A stretch of 64,000 nt of DNA from assembly GCF_000423825.1 (NCBI RefSeq), contig NZ_AUIS01000011.1, forward strand, positions 1-64,000, read 5' to 3'. Shown in pieces: positions 42,967 to 51,061 of this stretch. The stretch is from Thermithiobacillus tepidarius DSM 3134 (GTDB taxonomy: Bacteria > Pseudomonadota > Gammaproteobacteria > Acidithiobacillales > Thermithiobacillaceae). The notes beneath the pieces were generated by a model. It ran no database searches, was not told the origin of the DNA, and was given only the letters and a program-made list of their open reading frames with translations. Every line of letters begins with the position of its first letter. Positions within the stretch are counted from its first letter, which is position 1. Position numbers and translations under genes: made by a program.

Positions 42967-43815
42967 TCATTTCAGGCGATTGTTGGCAAAATTCCAGGTT
43001 CGCACGATGTGCAGCACGTCCACTTCCCGACGCATGTCCTCGGGAAAAGGGCTGTAGGGGGCGCCGAGGCGGACGATGCGCTTGGCGGCTTCGTCCAGGA
43101 CCGGCGAGCCGGAGGAGCGCTGCACTTCGATGTCGGCGATGCTGCCGTCGGGTCGCAGGGCCACGTCCAGCACCAGGCTGCCCGCCAAGCCCTGGGCGCG
43201 GGCTTCCTCCGGGTAGTTCAGGTTGCCGATGCGTTCCACCTTGAGGCGCCAAGCCTCCATGTAGGCGGCATAGCGGTATTCGCGGGTGGAGGAATCGATG
43301 ACCTTCTCCCGCAGCGGCTGCCGGTTGCCGGAGCGGCGCATCTCCTGCTCGAGCCGGGCAATGTCCAGGTTGGGGTTCAAGGGCAGGGCGGGCGACGTGG
43401 TGCTTGTGTCTGCCGGGGGTGCGTCAGCGGCCGGGGGGCGCGCTGCCGGTGCTTGCTGGCGCTGGGCACGCAGGCTGCTTTCCGTGTCTGCTTCCGCCCG
43501 GCGCGGCGGCTGGGCTTCCGGCGCGGACGGGGTGGGGCTGGCCGGCGGGCGCGCTGGCGGCTCGCGGCCGGCTGCGCCGCGGCCCTGGTGGTTGGCCTGG
43601 CTGAGCAGATCCGCCTGGGCCGGGGTTTTCTCCGCTTTCGGCAGCGGCGCCAGCACGATCTCGATGGCCTCCGGCTGCGATGGGCGCTTGTCCGGCAGGC
43701 GCTGCTGGAAGCCGATGCCGAGCAGGATGAAAAGATGCACGATGGCGGACAGCAGCAGCCAGGGAAACAGCCGGTCGGCATGGTCGCGGAAAAGTTGGAG
43801 CAGGTTCAGGGTCAT
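42967..43815 (-). CDS. tonB: TonB-family energy transducer
   Basis: 282 residues: a short cytoplasmic start, one membrane helix (LFPWLLLSAIVHLFILLGIGF), a long Pro/Ala-rich periplasmic linker (about 45-150) and a C-terminal TonB domain (YMEAWRLKVERIGNLNYPEEARAQGLAGSLVLDVALRPDGSI). It couples proton-motive force to outer-membrane receptors. Its order with gshB and yqgE matches Pseudomonas, but three genes are inserted between it and gshB. No exbB/exbD is nearby. It overlaps the Gx transporter gene by 4 bp. Confidence 0.92.
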   Translation of the reverse strand: MTLNLLQLFRDHADRLFPWLLLSAIVHLFILLGIGFQQRLPDKRPSQPEAIEIVLAPLPKAEKTPAQADLLSQANHQGRGAAGREPPARPPASPTPSAPEAQPPRRAEADTESSLRAQRQQAPAARPPAADAPPADTSTTSPALPLNPNLDIARLEQEMRRSGNRQPLREKVIDSSTREYRYAAYMEAWRLKVERIGNLNYPEEARAQGLAGSLVLDVALRPDGSIADIEVQRSSGSPVLDEAAKRIVRLGAPYSPFPEDMRREVDVLHIVRTWNFANNRLK

Positions 43816-44354
43816 GGCTGCGGCGCGCTCTCCAGGCGCGTGAGGATCCAGTGGGCGATCAGGCCGTTGCCGATGCCGAAGAAGAGGGCGGCGGCCAGCA
43901 GCGGCGGCAAGAGCCAGAATACACCCGGATGCTGGATGAAGACGAGATAGGCCGTAACGAACTGGGCGCCGATGTTGGCCAGCGCGGCCAGCAGGGAAAA
44001 GCCGACCGGCCCGAAGCCGCGCCCCGGCAGATACTGGGCGGGAAAGAGCACGAGCAGGCTGCCGAGCGCGCCGGACAGGCTGAGCCAGAAGGTCGGGCTG
44101 AACAGGGTGCCCAGGAGCAGGGCGCTGACCAGCACGCGCAACAGGCTGACCCAGGCGGCGGCGGCGAAGCCGTAGCGGCCCAGGGCGACGATGACCACGA
44201 TGTTGGCCAGTCCCGGCTTCAGGCCGGGCAGCAGCGGCGGCAGGGCGCTTTCGATGATGTGCAGGGAGACCGCCAGGGCGGTCAACCGGGCGATGCGGGC
44301 GTCGCCGCCGTCCGGCAGGGCCGCCAGGTTGAGGCGCTCACTCGGCGATGGCAT
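43812..44354 (-). CDS. Gx transporter family membrane protein (heptaprenyl-synthase component I-like)
   Basis: 180 residues from ATG 44354, overlapping the NusG-II gene by 17 bp. Several membrane segments are seen, with LPPLLPGLKPGLANIVVIVALGRYG being the family signature (GLKPGLAN). These proteins are annotated either as heptaprenyl-diphosphate synthase subunit I or as Gx transporters and are often encoded with ApbE and NusG-II proteins. Together they are thought to serve flavin-based extracytoplasmic electron transfer. Confidence 0.85.
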   Translation of the reverse strand: MPSPSERLNLAALPDGGDARIARLTALAVSLHIIESALPPLLPGLKPGLANIVVIVALGRYGFAAAAWVSLLRVLVSALLLGTLFSPTFWLSLSGALGSLLVLFPAQYLPGRGFGPVGFSLLAALANIGAQFVTAYLVFIQHPGVFWLLPPLLAAALFFGIGNGLIAHWILTRLESAPQP

Positions 44355-44736
44355 CGAAGTCCTTGCCGTCTCCGCCGGCATCGCCGGGAATCAGCACCAG
44401 CACGTGGTTGGGCACGCAGGCAGCGCTGTCGTGGGCGTGGGCGAGCCAGCCGGCGCGGATGCACTGCTTGCCCTGGCAGGGGCTGGACAATACCCGCGCT
44501 TGACCGTCGCGGATCTCCACCACGGTGTCGCCGAGCGGGCCCGGCACGTGGATGCGGCGCTCCTGCGCCAGGGGAAGCTCGGCCAGCAGGGTGCGATCCT
44601 GGAAGATCTGCACCGTGCGGCCGGCCGCACGACTCTGGGTGATCCACAGCGCCAGCGGCAGCAGGAGACACAGGGCCAGAATCAATGCGCGGTCGGCCGG
44701 CGTGGTGGCGTCGCGGAGCCACTGGAGTGCGGGCAT
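44338..44736 (-). CDS. NusG domain II-containing membrane-anchored protein
   Basis: 132 residues from ATG 44736. One N-terminal membrane helix (LILALCLLLPLALWI) is followed by a NusG_II domain, recognised by SSPCQGKQCIRAGWLAHAHDSAACVPNHVLVLI. The CxxxxC and further Cys are conserved in this family. It is not a transcription factor; these exported domains accompany ApbE and Gx proteins. Confidence 0.88.
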   Translation of the reverse strand: MPALQWLRDATTPADRALILALCLLLPLALWITQSRAAGRTVQIFQDRTLLAELPLAQERRIHVPGPLGDTVVEIRDGQARVLSSPCQGKQCIRAGWLAHAHDSAACVPNHVLVLIPGDAGGDGKDFDAIAE

Positions 44737-44738
44737 GG

Positions 44739-45833
44739 TCAGGCGGCCGGGCGCTTGGTTTGGCGCGGAGCGGACAGATCCCGGACCTGGGCGCGCACGC
44801 CGGGCGCCAGTTCGAGCAGCGGCTGCAGCGCGGGCGTGACCCAGACCTGACCGCTGTCCTCCACCACCAGCACCTTGTCCACGCCGAGTGCCCGAGCCAC
44901 CTGCGGCCACTGACGGGGGCCGGCGACGAACAGGGCGGTGGAAGCGGCGTCGCCCAGGGTGGCGTTGTCGGTGACCACGGTGACGGAGATCAGGCCGCGG
45001 GCCGGCGCGCCGCTGCGCGGGTGCAGGATATGGTGAAAGCGCTGGCCCTGGTGGATGAAATAGCGCTCGTAGTCGCCCGAGGTGAGCACGCTCATGTCGC
45101 CCTGGTTGCGGATGGCGGCGATGGTGCCGTCGCCGCGCGGCGCGCGGATGCCGATGCGCCAGGGGCTGTCGCCCTTGCTGCCCAGCACCCGCAGGTTGCC
45201 GCCCAGATTGACGATGGCATTCTCGATGCCGGCACGCTCCAGCTGCGCCACCACCCGGTCGACGGCATAGCCCTTGGCGATGGCGCCGAAGTCCAGGGTC
45301 AAGGTCGGGGTGTCGGTGCGGGCCATCAACCCGTGCTGCGGATCCCGGCGCAGTTGCAGATGCTTGACCCCGATGCCCTGGCGCAGGAGGGCGGTGATGC
45401 GGGACGGGATCGGCGGGGCGCGCTCGATGCCCGGCTCCGGCGCTTCGCGGAAGCCCCACAGCGCGGTCAGCTCCCCCAGGCCGGGATCGAAGTTGCCTCG
45501 GCTGGCGCGGCTGAGGCGGAGGGCTTCCAGGAGCAGCGGCTGCAGGTCGGCGGGCACCGGCACCCACTGGCGCGTGTGCAGGGCCTGGTTGAAGCGGGCC
45601 AGGGTGGCGTCCGGCGTCCAGGGGTGCCAAATGTGATTGATCTCGTCCAGGGTGCGGAACGCGGCTTGCAGGGCGGCATCCGTGGCCGTGTTGCGCGGCG
45701 CATAGACGGTGATGGTCGCCAGGGTGCCCATGACCAGGCCCTGTTGGCTCTGCACCTGCTGCGCCTGCCGGCAGCCGCCGAGCAGCGCGGCGAAGAGCAG
45801 GAGGGGCAGCAGGGCGAAAACGCGAGGCTTCAT
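44739..45833 (-). CDS. apbE: ApbE-family FAD:protein FMN transferase (lipoprotein)
   Basis: 364 residues. A lipoprotein signal ends in ALLGGC (Cys21). MGTLATITVYAP, NLGGNLRVLG, APRGDGTIAAIR, TSGDYERYF, HILHPRSGAP and STALFVAG match ApbE. The enzyme attaches FMN from FAD to a Thr/Ser of exported electron-transfer proteins. No NqrC/RnfG-type target is in the window. It is followed by the NusG-II gene after 2 bp. Confidence 0.95.
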   Translation of the reverse strand: MKPRVFALLPLLLFAALLGGCRQAQQVQSQQGLVMGTLATITVYAPRNTATDAALQAAFRTLDEINHIWHPWTPDATLARFNQALHTRQWVPVPADLQPLLLEALRLSRASRGNFDPGLGELTALWGFREAPEPGIERAPPIPSRITALLRQGIGVKHLQLRRDPQHGLMARTDTPTLTLDFGAIAKGYAVDRVVAQLERAGIENAIVNLGGNLRVLGSKGDSPWRIGIRAPRGDGTIAAIRNQGDMSVLTSGDYERYFIHQGQRFHHILHPRSGAPARGLISVTVVTDNATLGDAASTALFVAGPRQWPQVARALGVDKVLVVEDSGQVWVTPALQPLLELAPGVRAQVRDLSAPRQTKRPAA

Positions 45834-45840
45834 GCGGCGC

Positions 45841-46782
45841 TCAGCTCAGGCGCGCCTCGATGACGTCGAAGAGCCGGGCGCAGACGTTGGTCTTGAAGAA
45901 GCGGTCGATCTCCTGCACGCCCGTGGGGCTCGTCACGTTGATCTCGGTGAGATGGCCGCCGATCACGTCCAGGCCGACGAAGACGAGCCCGTCCTGGCGC
46001 AGGCGCGGTCCCACCCGGGCGCAGATCTCCCGGTCGCGCGGCGTGAGCTCGGCGGGCTGGGCGCTGGCGCCGGCCACCATGTTGCCGCGGAAGTCGTCGG
46101 CTGCCGGCACGCGCAGCAGCGCCCCGGCGATCGGCTCGCCGTCGACCATGAGGATGCGCTTGTCGCCGTCGCGCACGGCGGGGATGTAGCGCTGCGCCAT
46201 GACGTAGTGCCGGCCGGTGCCGGTCACCGTCTCCAGGATGCTGCCGACGTTGCGGTCGCCGGTGTGCAGATAAAAGACGCCCTCGCCGCCGCGGCCGTAG
46301 AGCGGCTTGACCACGACCTCGCCTTCCTCGGCCAGGAATTCCCGCAGCTGCGGGATGTGGCGGCTGACCAGGGTGCGCGGCATGAGCTCGGGGAAGTGCA
46401 GGGCATAGAGCTTCTCGTTGGCGTTGCGCAAGCTGACCGGATCGTTGATGACCCAGGTGCCGGCGTGCTCCAGCAGATAGCTGGCGAAGATGTAGTCCAT
46501 GTCGAAGGGCGGGTCCTTGCGCATCAGCAGCGCGTCCATCTCCGCCAGCGGCCGGTGGGCGGGCTCGCCGAGCTGATAGTGGGCACCCGGCTCGCGCTTG
46601 ACGGTCACCGGCCGCAGGCGCCCCCAGGCCTTGCCGTCGCGCACCGACAGGTCGGCCAACTCCAGGTAGTGGCAGCGATGGCCGCGCGCCTGGGCCTCCA
46701 GGAGCATGGCGAAGGTGCTGTCCTTGTGGATGTTGATGCCCCCGATGGGGTCCATGAGAAAGGCGATGTCGAGTGGGCGCAT
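45841..46782 (-). CDS. gshB: Glutathione synthetase
   Basis: 313 residues of the ATP-grasp GshB family: AFLMDPIGGINIHKDSTFAMLLEAQARGH, LMRKDPPFDMDYI, VVKPLYGRGGEGVFYL, and VGLDVIGGHLTEINVTSPTG. It joins gamma-glutamylcysteine and glycine. It lies 4 bp behind gshA, forming a two-gene glutathione operon, and 7 bp before apbE. Confidence 0.97.
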   Translation of the reverse strand: MRPLDIAFLMDPIGGINIHKDSTFAMLLEAQARGHRCHYLELADLSVRDGKAWGRLRPVTVKREPGAHYQLGEPAHRPLAEMDALLMRKDPPFDMDYIFASYLLEHAGTWVINDPVSLRNANEKLYALHFPELMPRTLVSRHIPQLREFLAEEGEVVVKPLYGRGGEGVFYLHTGDRNVGSILETVTGTGRHYVMAQRYIPAVRDGDKRILMVDGEPIAGALLRVPAADDFRGNMVAGASAQPAELTPRDREICARVGPRLRQDGLVFVGLDVIGGHLTEINVTSPTGVQEIDRFFKTNVCARLFDVIEARLS

Positions 46783-46786
46783 GGTC

Positions 46787-48088
46787 TCAGAAGGGTTGGG
46801 CCTTGTGCATTTCCGCCAATTCCCGCGCCGCCGCCACCAGGGCCAGGCGCGCGATGACGCCGTAGGCGTAGAAGCGGTTGGGGCAGTCGTCGGGCTGGCC
46901 CTGGGGGTTGGGCAGCACGCAGCTCTGGGCGAAGGCCAGCGGTTCGAAGTGCATGCCGGGGGCGTTCAGGTTTTCCTCGTCGGTGCGCTGGGTGTGCACC
47001 CGATAGAAGCCGCCCACCACTTGGCTGTCGATCATGTAGACCACCGGCTCCGCGACGGCGCCCTCGATGGTCTCGAAGGTGAAAACCCCTTCCTGGATGA
47101 TGACGTCGCTGACGCTGGCGCCCTCCTTGACCGTGGCCATCTTGGTGCGCTGCTTGCGGTTGAGGTCGCGCAGCTCCTCGCCGCTCTTGACCATCATGAT
47201 GCCCATGCCGTAGGTGCCGGCATCCGCCTTCACCACCACGAAGGGGTCGCGGGTCACGCCGTGCTCGCGGTACTTCTCGCGGATGATGTCCAGGGTCTCG
47301 TCCACGTTCTTGACCAGGCAGTCCAGCCCGCTCTTCTTCATGAAGTCGATGCGGTCGCACTTGCGGAATTCGGGGTCGATGGCCCAGGCATCGATCTCCA
47401 GCAGGGCCGCCAGCTCCTTGGCGGCGGCGCGGTAGTGGGCGAAGTGCATGGATTTGCGCCGCGTGCTCCAGCCGGCCAGCAGGGGCGGGGCGATGGGCTG
47501 CTCCAGGTTCTCCAGGATCTCGGGCCGCCCGCCGGAGAGGTCGTTGTTGAGCAGAATGAGTTCCGGCTCGAAGCCGTCGGTCCGCAGGCGCCGTCCCTCG
47601 CGGACCAATGGCTCCTGCACCAGCCGGTTCCCGGAAGGCAGCTCGAAGGCCGTCGGGGCGCTCACCTCGGGCGACAGGCTGCCCACGCGCACGTCCAGGC
47701 CGGCCAGCTCCAGCAGGCGCTTCAGCTGGAAGACGTTCTCCAGATAGAAGAGGTTGCGGGTATGGCTCTCCGGAATCAGCAGCAGCCGCTCCAGACCCGG
47801 ATTGGTGCGCGCGATGTAGTTCTGGATGGCGGCCACGCACAGGGGATGAAACTCGGCGCCCAGATTGTTGAAGCCCGCCGGAAAGAGATTGGTATCCACC
47901 GGCGCCAGCTTGAAGCCGGCGTTGCGCAAATCCACCGAGGCGTAGAAGGGCGGCGGCGTGGCGCGCCATTGGCAACGGAACCAGTGCTCGATGCGGGCCT
48001 GGTGGGACAGCATCTGTTGTTCCAATTCGTGCAGCGGCCCGACCATGGCCGTCGTCAGGTGGGGCACGTTAGGCAGCATTTCCGGCAT
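46787..48088 (-). CDS. gshA: Glutamate-cysteine ligase
   Basis: 433 residues of the GshA type found in beta- and some gammaproteobacteria and acidithiobacilli, not the E. coli type. Recognisable blocks are APVDTNLFPAGFNNLG, LLLIPESHTRNLFYLENV, LLNNDLSGGRPE, CDRIDFMKKSGLDCLVKNVDETLD and VVKADAGTYGMGIMMVKSG. It catalyses the first step of glutathione synthesis with ATP. First gene of the gshAB unit; ATG 48088. Confidence 0.93.
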   Translation of the reverse strand: MPEMLPNVPHLTTAMVGPLHELEQQMLSHQARIEHWFRCQWRATPPPFYASVDLRNAGFKLAPVDTNLFPAGFNNLGAEFHPLCVAAIQNYIARTNPGLERLLLIPESHTRNLFYLENVFQLKRLLELAGLDVRVGSLSPEVSAPTAFELPSGNRLVQEPLVREGRRLRTDGFEPELILLNNDLSGGRPEILENLEQPIAPPLLAGWSTRRKSMHFAHYRAAAKELAALLEIDAWAIDPEFRKCDRIDFMKKSGLDCLVKNVDETLDIIREKYREHGVTRDPFVVVKADAGTYGMGIMMVKSGEELRDLNRKQRTKMATVKEGASVSDVIIQEGVFTFETIEGAVAEPVVYMIDSQVVGGFYRVHTQRTDEENLNAPGMHFEPLAFAQSCVLPNPQGQPDDCPNRFYAYGVIARLALVAAARELAEMHKAQPF

Positions 48089-48149
48089 AGGCGAATAACC
48101 CCGAATTCTTGTTCAAGCAACCTTAGCAGATGTCCGGTTCCGGCGCACC

Positions 48150-48878
48150 TTACCAGTCGCCCCATAAAGCCTGCAACGCGGCCAGGGCGGCGACCCCGGC
48201 GGTTTCCGTGCGCAGCACCCGCGGGCCCAGGCGCAGCGGCCGGAAGCCCGCGGCTTCGGCGGCGGCGATCTCCGCCGCACTCAGCCCGCCTTCCGGCCCG
48301 ATGAGCAGGGTCACGGGCGCGTCCGGGCGACCGAGATCGCGCAGCCCGGCGGCGGCCTGGCCGTGAAGCACCAGGCGCAGCCCGGCGGTGGCCTGGGTCA
48401 GCGCCTGGGCGAAATCGACGGGCGGCAGCACGGGCGGCACCCGATTGCGGCCGCACTGCTCGCAGGCGGACACGGCGATCTCCTGCCAGTGGGCCCGCCG
48501 CCGCTCGCGCTTGTCGGCGTCCAGGCGCACCACCGTCGCGGCGCAGAACACCGGCTGGATGCCGGCGACCCCCAGTTCGACCGCCTTTTGCACGGTGTAG
48601 TCCATGCGCTCGCCCTTGGAGATGCCGGCCAGCAGATGGACGGCGAGCGGCGACTCGCGATCCGCCGGCCGGCAGTCGGTGATGCGCAGGCGTGCCGCCC
48701 GCGGGTCCGCCGTGTCCAGTATCGCCGCGTATTCCCGGTTGTCGCCGTTGAAGAGGGTGACCGGAGCGCCCGGGCCCTGGCGCAGCACCCGCACCAGGTG
48801 GTTGCTGGCGGCGGGCGGGAGCACGGTTTCGCCGGAAACGGTCAGGGGTTCGGGGGTGTGGATCCGAATGGTGCGCAT
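48150..48878 (-). CDS. rsmE: 16S rRNA (uracil-1498-N3)-methyltransferase
   Basis: 242 residues. SPOUT-class fold: HLVRVLRQGPGAPVTLFNG near the start (PUA-like), then YTVQKAVELGVAGIQPV, and the knotted SAM site LIGPEGGLSAAEIAAAEAAGF, LRLGPRVLRTETAGVAAL. It methylates U1498 of 16S rRNA. It is upstream of gshA on the - strand with a 61-bp gap. Confidence 0.95.
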   Translation of the reverse strand: MRTIRIHTPEPLTVSGETVLPPAASNHLVRVLRQGPGAPVTLFNGDNREYAAILDTADPRAARLRITDCRPADRESPLAVHLLAGISKGERMDYTVQKAVELGVAGIQPVFCAATVVRLDADKRERRRAHWQEIAVSACEQCGRNRVPPVLPPVDFAQALTQATAGLRLVLHGQAAAGLRDLGRPDAPVTLLIGPEGGLSAAEIAAAEAAGFRPLRLGPRVLRTETAGVAALAALQALWGDW

Positions 48879-49058
48879 GGCGGGAATTTAACATACACGC
48901 CCGCACACGGTAAGCCGCGACGGGGCTCCGGCCATGGTCGGACTGCAGCGGCTGACGGCCATCGTTCCCTTGAGCCCGGTCGCTGATGCGGTTAGATTAA
49001 CTGCAAGCACCGGTGTACCGGCGGTCGACGTTTCTTCATTTCGCAAAAAGGGAAGCCC

Positions 49059-49622
49059 ATGGTCAGTTTGGTTACGCCGCCCGGCGAGCTCGGTATGCTC
49101 GCCCCGGATTTCGATCTGCCCGGCGTGGACGGGCGCCGCTACACCCTGGCGGACTTTGCCGGCGCCAAGGCGCTCCTGGTGATGTTTATCTGCAATCACT
49201 GCCCCTACGTCAAGGCCATCGAGGACCGCATCATCCGCGACGCGCGCGAGCTGGCGGCGCACGGCGTGTCGAGCGTGGCCATCAGTGCCAACGACCCCAG
49301 CGACTATCCCGAGGACAGCTTCGAGAGCATGGCGCGCCGCGCCCGCGAGAAAGCCTATCCCTTCCCTTACCTCTTCGACGAGAGCCAGGCGGTGGCCAAG
49401 GCCTACGGCGCGGTGTGCACGCCGGACTTCTTCGGCTTCGATGCGCGGCGGCGCCTGCAGTACCGCGGGCGCCTGGACGCCTCGCGCAAGGAAACGGTGC
49501 CGGATGCCCCGCGCGACCTGTTCCAGGCCATGCTGCAGATCGCCGAGACCGGCCGTGGCCCCGAACAGCAGTGGCCCAGCATGGGCTGCTCCATCAAGTG
49601 GCGCGAGGAGCATGGTGCGTGA
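49059..49622 (+). CDS. Thioredoxin-family (AhpC/TSA-like) redox protein
   Basis: 187 residues. Opening LAPDFDLPGVDGRRYTLADF is redoxin-like; the active site is ICNHCPYVKA, a CxxC motif in the place of the peroxiredoxin catalytic site. GVSSVAISANDPSDYPEDSF and VCTPDFFGFD follow the family pattern. The role is probably a disulfide or peroxide-related redox step in the cytoplasm. SD is weak (AAAAGGGAAG). The next gene overlaps its end. Confidence 0.88.
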   Translation: MVSLVTPPGELGMLAPDFDLPGVDGRRYTLADFAGAKALLVMFICNHCPYVKAIEDRIIRDARELAAHGVSSVAISANDPSDYPEDSFESMARRAREKAYPFPYLFDESQAVAKAYGAVCTPDFFGFDARRRLQYRGRLDASRKETVPDAPRDLFQAMLQIAETGRGPEQQWPSMGCSIKWREEHGA

Positions 49623-50034
49623 GGATTGCCGCCGCCCGCCCGTCTGGGCCGAACGCCCCGGCCGCGTGGCGTCATGGATCTACAACAAGGCGCACCTGCT
49701 GCTGGCGCGCCAGGAGGCGCCGGTCTACGTGCCGTTGCGCTACATCAGCCTGATGGCCATTCTCGACCCTCACGAGTGGGTATTCTGCGATTACATCGGC
49801 GGCCGCGTGGCGGTGACGGTATGGCACCATTTCGATCCGCACGTGCGCCAGTCCCTGGAGGAGCCGGTGCCTTGCCGGATGGATCTCTTCGGCCCGGAGG
49901 GCGAAGCGGTCCTGAAGCGCCTGCCCATGGAATTCGCGCGCGGCCTGGACGCCGCGCTGGCCAAGCTGCCGCACGCCGGGGAGGCGGCGGTCGTTCCCCT
50001 GAAGAGGTCCCATGAGCCATCCGATCCATCCTGA
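49612..50034 (+). CDS. Hypothetical protein upstream of the suhB-like gene
   Basis: 140 residues from ATG 49612, overlapping the preceding gene by 11 bp and the following by 23 bp. I do not recognise a domain. The sequence is soluble, Trp/Pro-rich early (PPVWAERPGRVASWIYNKAH) with ISLMAILDPHEWVFCDYIGGRVAVTVWHHF. A hypothetical gene is known at this position before suhB-cbbF in acidithiobacilli, which together with the overlaps supports a real gene. The longer open frame from 49285 is a shadow of the thioredoxin gene. Confidence 0.75.
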   Translation: MVREDCRRPPVWAERPGRVASWIYNKAHLLLARQEAPVYVPLRYISLMAILDPHEWVFCDYIGGRVAVTVWHHFDPHVRQSLEEPVPCRMDLFGPEGEAVLKRLPMEFARGLDAALAKLPHAGEAAVVPLKRSHEPSDPS

Positions 50035-50848
50035 AGCGGTGTCCGTCAATCCGGAGCGCGTCGGCGAGCTGTTGCGCCAGGCGGCGCGCGAGTGCGTTAT
50101 GCCCCACTACCGCCAGGTGGAAGGCGCCCACAAGCCGGACGGCAGCATCGTCACCGCCGCCGATATCGCGTGTCAGCACTTCCTCGCCCAGGCCTTGGCC
50201 GCCGAGTACCCCGACATCGTGCTCTTTGGCGAGGAAATGGAGGCGGGCGAGCAGGACCGCGTGCTGCGGGCGGGCAGGGGGCGCGCGCTCTGGTTTCTCG
50301 ATCCCATCGACGGCACCAGCAACTTCGCCGCCGGCATCCCCATCTTCGGCACCTCCCTGGCGCTGGTGGTGCAGGGCGAGGCCCGCTACGGCTGGGTCTA
50401 CGATCCCCTGCGGGACGAGCTCTTCTTCGCCGCCCGCGGCCAGGGCGCCTGGGTCAACGGCGAGCGCCTGCGCCGCAAGGCGGGCCCAGCCCTGGGCAGG
50501 GCGGTGAGCGTCGTCGATCTCAAGCGCCTGCCCCAGCCGTTGCTGCAGCGCCTGGCGGTCGACATGCCTTTCCACAGCCAGCGCAGCTTCGGTTCCGCCG
50601 TCATCGAATGGTGCTGGCTCGCGGCCGGGCGTTACCACTTCTATGTCCATGGCGGGCAGCAATTGTGGGACTGGGCGGCCGGCCTGCTGATCCTGCAGGA
50701 GGCCGGCGGCGTTGCCCAGAACCTGCAGGGCGGGGAGCTGGATCTGACCCGCCACGCCAGCCAGTCCGTGCTTGCTTGTCTTGATCCGCAGCTGCTGCAG
50801 GCGTGGCGGGAGTGGCTGGGGGAGGGGGCGGCGAGCATGGGACAATGA
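50012..50848 (+). CDS. Inositol-monophosphatase-family phosphatase
   Basis: 278 residues. Metal sites: LFGEEMEAGE (Glu-Glu), FLDPIDGTSNFAAG and QQLWDWAAGLLILQEAGG. The family includes SuhB, CysQ and HisN; this one is of unknown substrate. It precedes glpX by 213 bp. The neighbourhood suggests a sugar phosphate or bisphosphate as substrate, but no residue decides this. Confidence 0.92.
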   Translation: MSHPIHPEAVSVNPERVGELLRQAARECVMPHYRQVEGAHKPDGSIVTAADIACQHFLAQALAAEYPDIVLFGEEMEAGEQDRVLRAGRGRALWFLDPIDGTSNFAAGIPIFGTSLALVVQGEARYGWVYDPLRDELFFAARGQGAWVNGERLRRKAGPALGRAVSVVDLKRLPQPLLQRLAVDMPFHSQRSFGSAVIEWCWLAAGRYHFYVHGGQQLWDWAAGLLILQEAGGVAQNLQGGELDLTRHASQSVLACLDPQLLQAWREWLGEGAASMGQ

Positions 50849-50962
50849 GGCGGCATCGGCATGGCCCCTCACTGCCTGCCGGCCCCGAACGGGCGCCCGG
50901 CGTCTCCCCTCCGCTGTCGCCGCGCAGGCCACCGCCGTCAATAAGTATTCGGTAAATTTTTC

Positions 50963-50991
50963 TTGCAAAACCACCCTGGTTTTGCTTTATT
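50963..50991 (+). promoter_or_regulatory. Sigma-70-type promoter of the cbb operon
   Basis: -35 TTGCAA (50963-50968), 17-bp spacer, -10 TTTATT (50986-50991), about 70 bp before glpX. The spacer is filled by an inverted repeat. Confidence 0.6.
50965..50985. promoter_or_regulatory. Perfect inverted repeat within the cbb promoter (operator candidate)
   Basis: GCAAAACCA-CCC-TGGTTTTGC, nine-base arms around three bases, overlapping the -35 box and running to the base before the -10. A dimeric repressor bound here would block RNA polymerase. The sequence is not the T-N11-A core expected for CbbR (LysR type), and I know no regulator with this site. Confidence 0.6.
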
Positions 50992-51012
50992 CTTGGCGGT
51001 TGAAAACATAAG

Positions 51013-51040
51013 CGCGCCCGACCCGCGAGGGGCGGGCGCG
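51013..51040 (+). promoter_or_regulatory. Hairpin in the glpX leader
   Basis: CGCGCCCG (51013-51020) pairs with CGGGCGCG (51033-51040) around a 12-nt loop, about 20 bases before the SD. No T tract, so it is not a terminator. Confidence 0.45.
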
Positions 51041-51061
51041 TGCCTTCATTGAGGACGAAAC

